From positions 1 to 64,000 of the forward strand of contig CAZHJE010000001.1 in NCBI GenBank assembly GCA_964532965.1: a stretch of 64,000 nucleotides of DNA, written 5' to 3'. Both the position numbers and the translations under genes were made by a program. The DNA comes from CAZHJE01 sp964532965 (GTDB lineage Bacteria > Patescibacteriota > WWE3 > UBA101185 > UBA10185). Of this stretch, positions 60,929 through 64,000 are shown piece by piece (position 1 is the first letter of the stretch; every line of letters starts with the position of its first letter). A model generated the notes under the pieces. It was not told where the DNA came from and did no database searches. It was given only the letters and a program-made list of their open reading frames with translations.

Positions 60929-61315
60929 TTATTTCTTAGCTAACTTTTTCTTTGTGCCACCAACTGTTTTCTTTTTACCCTTTCTCGTTCTGCTATTTGT
61001 TCTAGTTTTTTGACCTCTAACTGGAAGGCCTTTCTTATGTCTTTCACCTCTGTAGGATCTAATTTCTTGAAGTCGTCTAATGTTTTGTGTTTTTATTCTT
61101 CGTAGCTCTCCTTCTACTGGAAGTTGAAGCTTTTCAATCTCTGCACGCAGGTTTGAAAAGTCGTTATCAGTTAAATCTTTGACTCTAACATTTTCTGATA
61201 TTTTGCATATTTTAACTAGTTTTAATGCAGTAGGTCTCCCGATGCCATGTACATAAGTTAATGCAATTTCTGCTCTTTTGTTATCGGGAATGTCTACCCC
61301 TAAAAATCTTGCCAT
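60929..61315 (-). CDS. rpsM: Ribosomal protein uS13
   Basis: 128 residues. MARFLGVDIPDNKRAEIALTYVHGIGR and RSYRGERHKKGLPVRGQKTRTNSRTRKG match the family, with a very basic tail that contacts tRNA in the 30S head. In the standard rpmJ-rpsM-rpsK order. Confidence 0.96.
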   Translation of the reverse strand: MARFLGVDIPDNKRAEIALTYVHGIGRPTALKLVKICKISENVRVKDLTDNDFSNLRAEIEKLQLPVEGELRRIKTQNIRRLQEIRSYRGERHKKGLPVRGQKTRTNSRTRKGKKKTVGGTKKKLAKK

Positions 61316-61318
61316 ATG

Positions 61319-61432
61319 TTAACCCTGACGTTGTTTGTGCTTGGGATTAGTACAAATTACCCTTAGCACACCCTTTCTTCTTATTATTTTACAATTTCTA
61401 CAAATTGTTTTTATTGATGATCTAACTTTCAT
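61319..61432 (-). CDS. rpmJ: Ribosomal protein bL36
   Basis: A short frame of 37 residues. It begins [21 protein letters not shown] and ends with [11 protein letters not shown], so all four zinc ligands (Cys11, Cys14, Cys27 and His32) of the zinc-binding form are present. It lies 3 nt before rpsM and 3 nt after infA, the universal position. Confidence 0.96.
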   Translation of the reverse strand: MKVRSSIKTICRNCKIIRRKGVLRVICTNPKHKQRQG

Positions 61433-61435
61433 ATA

Positions 61436-61660
61436 CTATCTAAACCTATAAGTAACCCGCCCACGTGATAAATCATGAGGTGAAAATTCGACCTTCACCT
61501 TATCTCCAGTAAGTACCTTAATGCGTGACTTACGCATTCGCCCTGACACAACACACCAAGCAAATTCGCCGTCTGTAAGTTCTACTTTGAACATTCCGCC
61601 CGCTTGTATTTCTTTAATAGTACCTTCTTTTGTTATTACTTGCTTTGTGTCATTCATCAT
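61436..61660 (-). CDS. infA: Translation initiation factor IF-1
   Basis: 74 residues, a single OB fold: GTIKEIQAGGMFKVELTDGEFAWCVVSGRMRKSRIKVLTGDKVKVE in pieces and the C-terminal SPHDLSRGRVTYRFR. It blocks the A site during initiation. Preceded by two ATG codons in a row (61660 and 61657) and by a good promoter. Confidence 0.96.
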   Translation of the reverse strand: MMNDTKQVITKEGTIKEIQAGGMFKVELTDGEFAWCVVSGRMRKSRIKVLTGDKVKVEFSPHDLSRGRVTYRFR

Positions 61661-61677
61661 TTACACTGACGCGGCAA

Positions 61678-61706
61678 ATTCTACCAAAATATGCCAATTA
61701 CGTCAA
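61678..61706 (-). promoter_or_regulatory. Promoter before infA
   Basis: TTGACG (61701-61706), 17-bp spacer, TAGAAT (61678-61683), 17 bases before the infA ATG. The -35 overlaps the stop of map. It gives infA and the following ribosomal genes and rpoA an extra promoter within the operon. Confidence 0.55.
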
Positions 61707-62446
61707 TTAAAACTTGTTAATAATAAATTACTACTTTTTGTTATTGCTACAGTATTTTCAAATAATGCCGATAAAGACCCATCCGCAGTTTCTAATGTCC
61801 AGTTATCTTCTTTTAAAACCAACTCGTGTGAACCCATCTGGTATATGATTTCAATCGCAAATACCATGCCTTCTTTTATTTTAATACCAGCACCTTTTTT
61901 ACCATAACAAGGTATATACGGGTCTTCATGCAAGTCTGTACCAATCCCATGTCCAACTAGGTCTCGTGACACTGTATAACCAGATTTCTCAACTATATGT
62001 TGCATTGCGTATGAAACATCGCCTAAAGTATTCCCAGGAATACATTTACTTATAGCCTCCTTTAATGCTTTTTTACCGATATCCAAAAATTTAGTATGCC
62101 TATTAGTGCCCACCTCAAGCGTATAAGATAAATCAGAGTGATATCCTTTATATAATGCTCCTAAATCTATGCTAACAATATCCCCACTTTTTATATTATA
62201 GTCACTTGGAATGCCGTGCACTATGCCTTCATTTACATTTATGCAGCTAGAATAGCTATAGCCTGCTACTGTCTTAAACGAAGGTTCCCCGCCATTCTTT
62301 AATATTTCTTGTTCTATAACCTTGTCTAATTCGATAAGCGACACTCCTACCTTTACATGTCTTAGCACTTCTTTTAGCGCTTTACTTGCAATTGCGCCAC
62401 TTTTCTGCATAATTTGAATCTCTTCGTGAGTTTTTATCTTAATCAC
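61703..62446 (-). CDS. map: Methionine aminopeptidase, type I
   Basis: 247 residues. It removes the starting methionine. Metal ligands are in GDIVSIDLGALYKGYHSD (two Asp), DLVGHGIGTDLHEDPYIP (His), FAIEI (Glu) and the C-terminal FENTVAI (Glu). No N-terminal zinc extension. Ends in TGA and overlaps adk by 4 nt. Confidence 0.95.
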   Translation of the reverse strand: MIKIKTHEEIQIMQKSGAIASKALKEVLRHVKVGVSLIELDKVIEQEILKNGGEPSFKTVAGYSYSSCINVNEGIVHGIPSDYNIKSGDIVSIDLGALYKGYHSDLSYTLEVGTNRHTKFLDIGKKALKEAISKCIPGNTLGDVSYAMQHIVEKSGYTVSRDLVGHGIGTDLHEDPYIPCYGKKGAGIKIKEGMVFAIEIIYQMGSHELVLKEDNWTLETADGSLSALFENTVAITKSSNLLLTSFN

Positions 62447-63063
62447 CTACTAATATCCTTTATTACTTCAAGTACATTAGCTGCCACAATGTTCGGCGCT
62501 TCTTCCGCAGACACTTCGTATAAAATATCTTTTTCTTTATAGTAATTAATAACTTCTTGGGTTTCTGTATAATATATTTTCAACCTTTTCTGTAAAGCCT
62601 CCTCTGTATCATCTTTTCTTTGTATTAAATTTCCCTTACATGCCTTAATGTCCTTTTCTGGCAACGTGTAAATATTATATATTTTTCCATCAGTATCGCA
62701 CATCCTACGACCAGTAATACGTATTTTTGATGTTTCATAGGATATTGTCAAAACAATAACTATGTCAAAATTAGGGTCAAAGTATTTAAGGTCAACCATC
62801 GAACGACACCACCCATCAAATATGAAGCCATTTGAACAATCAGGTTTTTTAACACGTTCTTTGAGAAGCTGCGCTACAAAGTCTTGAGGAGCCAAGTGAC
62901 CTGCATTAATTAAATCGTGTACTTCTTTATATCTAGAGTGTGTTTCTGGTAATTCGCGTAAAGTCTTACCTACTTCTATATGCGGTAAATTTAGTTTTTG
63001 CGAAACGATAGCGCCAATAGTACCTTTGCCCGATCCTTGTGGGCCAAGAAAAAGTATTTTCAT
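62443..63063 (-). CDS. adk: Adenylate kinase
   Basis: 206 residues. Keeps AMP, ADP and ATP in balance. P-loop GPQGSGKGT (7-15), the LID segment GRRMCDTDGKIYNIYTLPE, and RKDDTEEALQKRL are present. The normally conserved DGFPR motif reads DGWCR here. Placed as usual between secY and map, except that a ybaB-like gene is inserted before it. Confidence 0.93.
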   Translation of the reverse strand: MKILFLGPQGSGKGTIGAIVSQKLNLPHIEVGKTLRELPETHSRYKEVHDLINAGHLAPQDFVAQLLKERVKKPDCSNGFIFDGWCRSMVDLKYFDPNFDIVIVLTISYETSKIRITGRRMCDTDGKIYNIYTLPEKDIKACKGNLIQRKDDTEEALQKRLKIYYTETQEVINYYKEKDILYEVSAEEAPNIVAANVLEVIKDISR

Positions 63064-63064
63064 A

Positions 63065-63334
63065 TTACATTCCTAACATTTCCATAACATCCCCTGCTTG
63101 ATCCCGCATCTTCTTTTCGGCCTTTTTATCAAGATGTTTTAACCCTGAATTTAATAAATCTTTAATATCTTTTCTGTCTTCACCATCGATAACTATCTTT
63201 TCTATTTTTTTATCACCACGCAAAAGTACAAGACTGTCGCCCGATTCTTCTTGATGAAATATTTTTTCAAGTTGCTTCTGAATATCAGATTGCATTCTTT
63301 TTGCTTTTTGTAGTGCTTTTACTTTATCAAACAT
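63065..63334 (-). CDS. YbaB/EbfC-family DNA-binding protein
   Basis: 89 residues: an N-terminal helix of KAKRMQSDIQKQLEK type, a short beta-sheet (DSLVLLRGDKKIEKIVID) and a C-terminal helix (KKMRDQAGDVMEMLGM). This order matches the YbaB/EbfC nucleoid-associated fold. It lies between secY (22 nt) and adk (1 nt), an unusual place for it; it is usually near dnaX/recR. Role in DNA binding is by family only. Confidence 0.7.
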   Translation of the reverse strand: MFDKVKALQKAKRMQSDIQKQLEKIFHQEESGDSLVLLRGDKKIEKIVIDGEDRKDIKDLLNSGLKHLDKKAEKKMRDQAGDVMEMLGM

Positions 63335-63356
63335 AGTACATGTATTAAATCAAAAT

Positions 63357-64000
63357 TTAGTCCAAAAAGCTATCATAGTTTTTAGATACTGTTTGCGCTT
63401 CAAGTTGTCTTATAGTTTCTAGAACAACAGATACTGCTATTAAAAGTCCAGTTCCACCGATTGCAAGATTAGTTTGCCCTGTTAAAAGTTGTACAAAATA
63501 GGGCATTATTGCAATTAATCCTAAAAAAATAGCGCCAAAAAACGTAAGTCTTAAAATTATTTTTCCTAAATACTCTTTGGTAGACTTTCCAGGCCTTATT
63601 CCAGGAATAAAACCCCCTCGTTGTTTAATGTCATTTGAAATTTTTTCAGGATCAAATTGAATAAATGTATAAAAAAATGTAAATCCAACAACAAGCACAA
63701 AGTAAAACGCATTGTACAAAGGAGCAGTCCCAACAAAATTTCTAGCTAAAAAACCACCAATAGTTACAAGTGTTATATTTGATGCAGCAAGAAGAGGACC
63801 AGATAAAAATGAAGGTATTAAAACCACTGAAACTGCAAATATTATTGGAATGACCCCTGCCTGATTAACCTTTAATGGTAAGTAATTTGTTACTTTTTCT
63901 GAGCGGACACCTCTTTTACCATATTCTAGCGGAATGTTTCTGGTGCCCTCATTTATTAGTACTACTGTAACAATAACCGCTAAAGTAACTGCGACAAACA
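63357..64000 (-). CDS. secY: Protein translocase subunit SecY (N-terminus outside window)
   Basis: The last 214 residues or so of SecY. Visible are EYGKRGVR and YLPLKVNQAGVIPIIFA (the conserved loop before helix 7), FDPEKISNDIKQRGGFIPGIRPGK (the cytoplasmic loop with the conserved Arg for SecA and ribosome contact), and helices 8-10 ending near QLEAQTVSKNYDSFLD. It forms the protein-conducting channel and opens the spc-operon part seen here. Confidence 0.95.
   Translation of the reverse strand, partial: FVAVTLAVIVTVVLINEGTRNIPLEYGKRGVRSEKVTNYLPLKVNQAGVIPIIFAVSVVLIPSFLSGPLLAASNITLVTIGGFLARNFVGTAPLYNAFYFVLVVGFTFFYTFIQFDPEKISNDIKQRGGFIPGIRPGKSTKEYLGKIILRLTFFGAIFLGLIAIMPYFVQLLTGQTNLAIGGTGLLIAVSVVLETIRQLEAQTVSKNYDSFLD

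Noticed and set aside
1..64000. Alternative genetic code (UGA as glycine, as in some CPR groups)
   Set aside because: UGA ends several genes at the expected places and prfB is present; no in-frame UGA was needed to read any conserved protein.
1..64000. CRISPR array, insertion sequence or prophage
   Set aside because: No regularly spaced repeats, transposase, integrase or phage structural gene was found.

Overview
The window is a compact, AT-rich (roughly one third G+C by eye) bacterial segment. Gene content suggests a Patescibacteria/CPR genome: a membrane-anchored ClpC-like ATPase, a DUF3048 protein, a CAP-domain protein, a GT2-GtrA fusion, many GT-C glycosyltransferases, RNase Y with YmdB, and an aspartyl-tRNA synthetase without its GAD domain. 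The exact lineage cannot be read from this sequence. UGA is used as a stop (for example in the methyltransferase ending at 4500 and in map) and a UGA-reading release factor 2 is present, so the standard bacterial code applies. Two runs of exactly 100 N (10594-10693 and 51284-51383) are scaffold gaps; each interrupts genes.

Layout. (1) 1-34009 is almost entirely minus-strand and is a large surface-glycan locus: eight GT2 transferases, several resembling polyprenyl-phosphate-sugar synthases, three GT4 transferases, about seven GT-C-like or DUF2079 polytopic proteins, two flippases, an LPG-synthase-type membrane protein, two methyltransferases and UDP-glucose dehydrogenase. The probable logic is that UDP-sugars are transferred to a polyprenyl carrier by the DPM1/ALG5-like enzymes, flipped, and used outside by GT-C enzymes. 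Embedded in it are a B12-binding radical SAM protein, a PIN/HTH toxin-antitoxin pair, an SDR, a GHL-like TIM-barrel protein and a 3Fe-type ferredoxin. (2) 34021-36686 holds a CAP-domain secreted protein, a small membrane protein, an orphan PAS histidine kinase and HU. (3) 36731-42548 holds ymdB, a small membrane protein, rny, recX, recA and gltX. (4) 42592-44818 holds an unknown membrane-anchored protein facing a D,D-carboxypeptidase. (5) 44873-57326 is a long minus-strand series: radC, TasA-like protein, SipW-type signal peptidase, membrane ClpC-like ATPase, prfB, DUF3048, wHTH/nucleotidyltransferase, secD, secF, recJ, aspS. (6) 57389-57658 is an XRE-type regulator on the plus strand. (7) 57655-64000 is the end of the ribosomal spc/alpha region: secY, ybaB-like, adk, map, infA, rpmJ, rpsM, rpsK, rpsD, rpoA, rplQ, rplM, rpsI.

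No stretch over 300 bases lacks a gene. The longest non-coding stretch is 39243-39450, which holds the rny promoter and a leader of about 170 nt. No tRNA, rRNA, CRISPR array or insertion sequence was seen.

The most notable signals are: a perfect palindrome ACTCTA-N7-TAGAGT found at just two places, upstream of recA and between radC and an XRE regulator, which suggests an undescribed DNA-damage-type regulon; a membrane-anchored double-AAA+ protein that has lost both pore loops, its ClpP loop and one arginine finger, downstream of a TasA/SipW pair; and a repeated arrangement in which a -10 box lies 5-7 nt before the start codon of the first gene of a transcription unit, suggesting widespread leaderless mRNAs.
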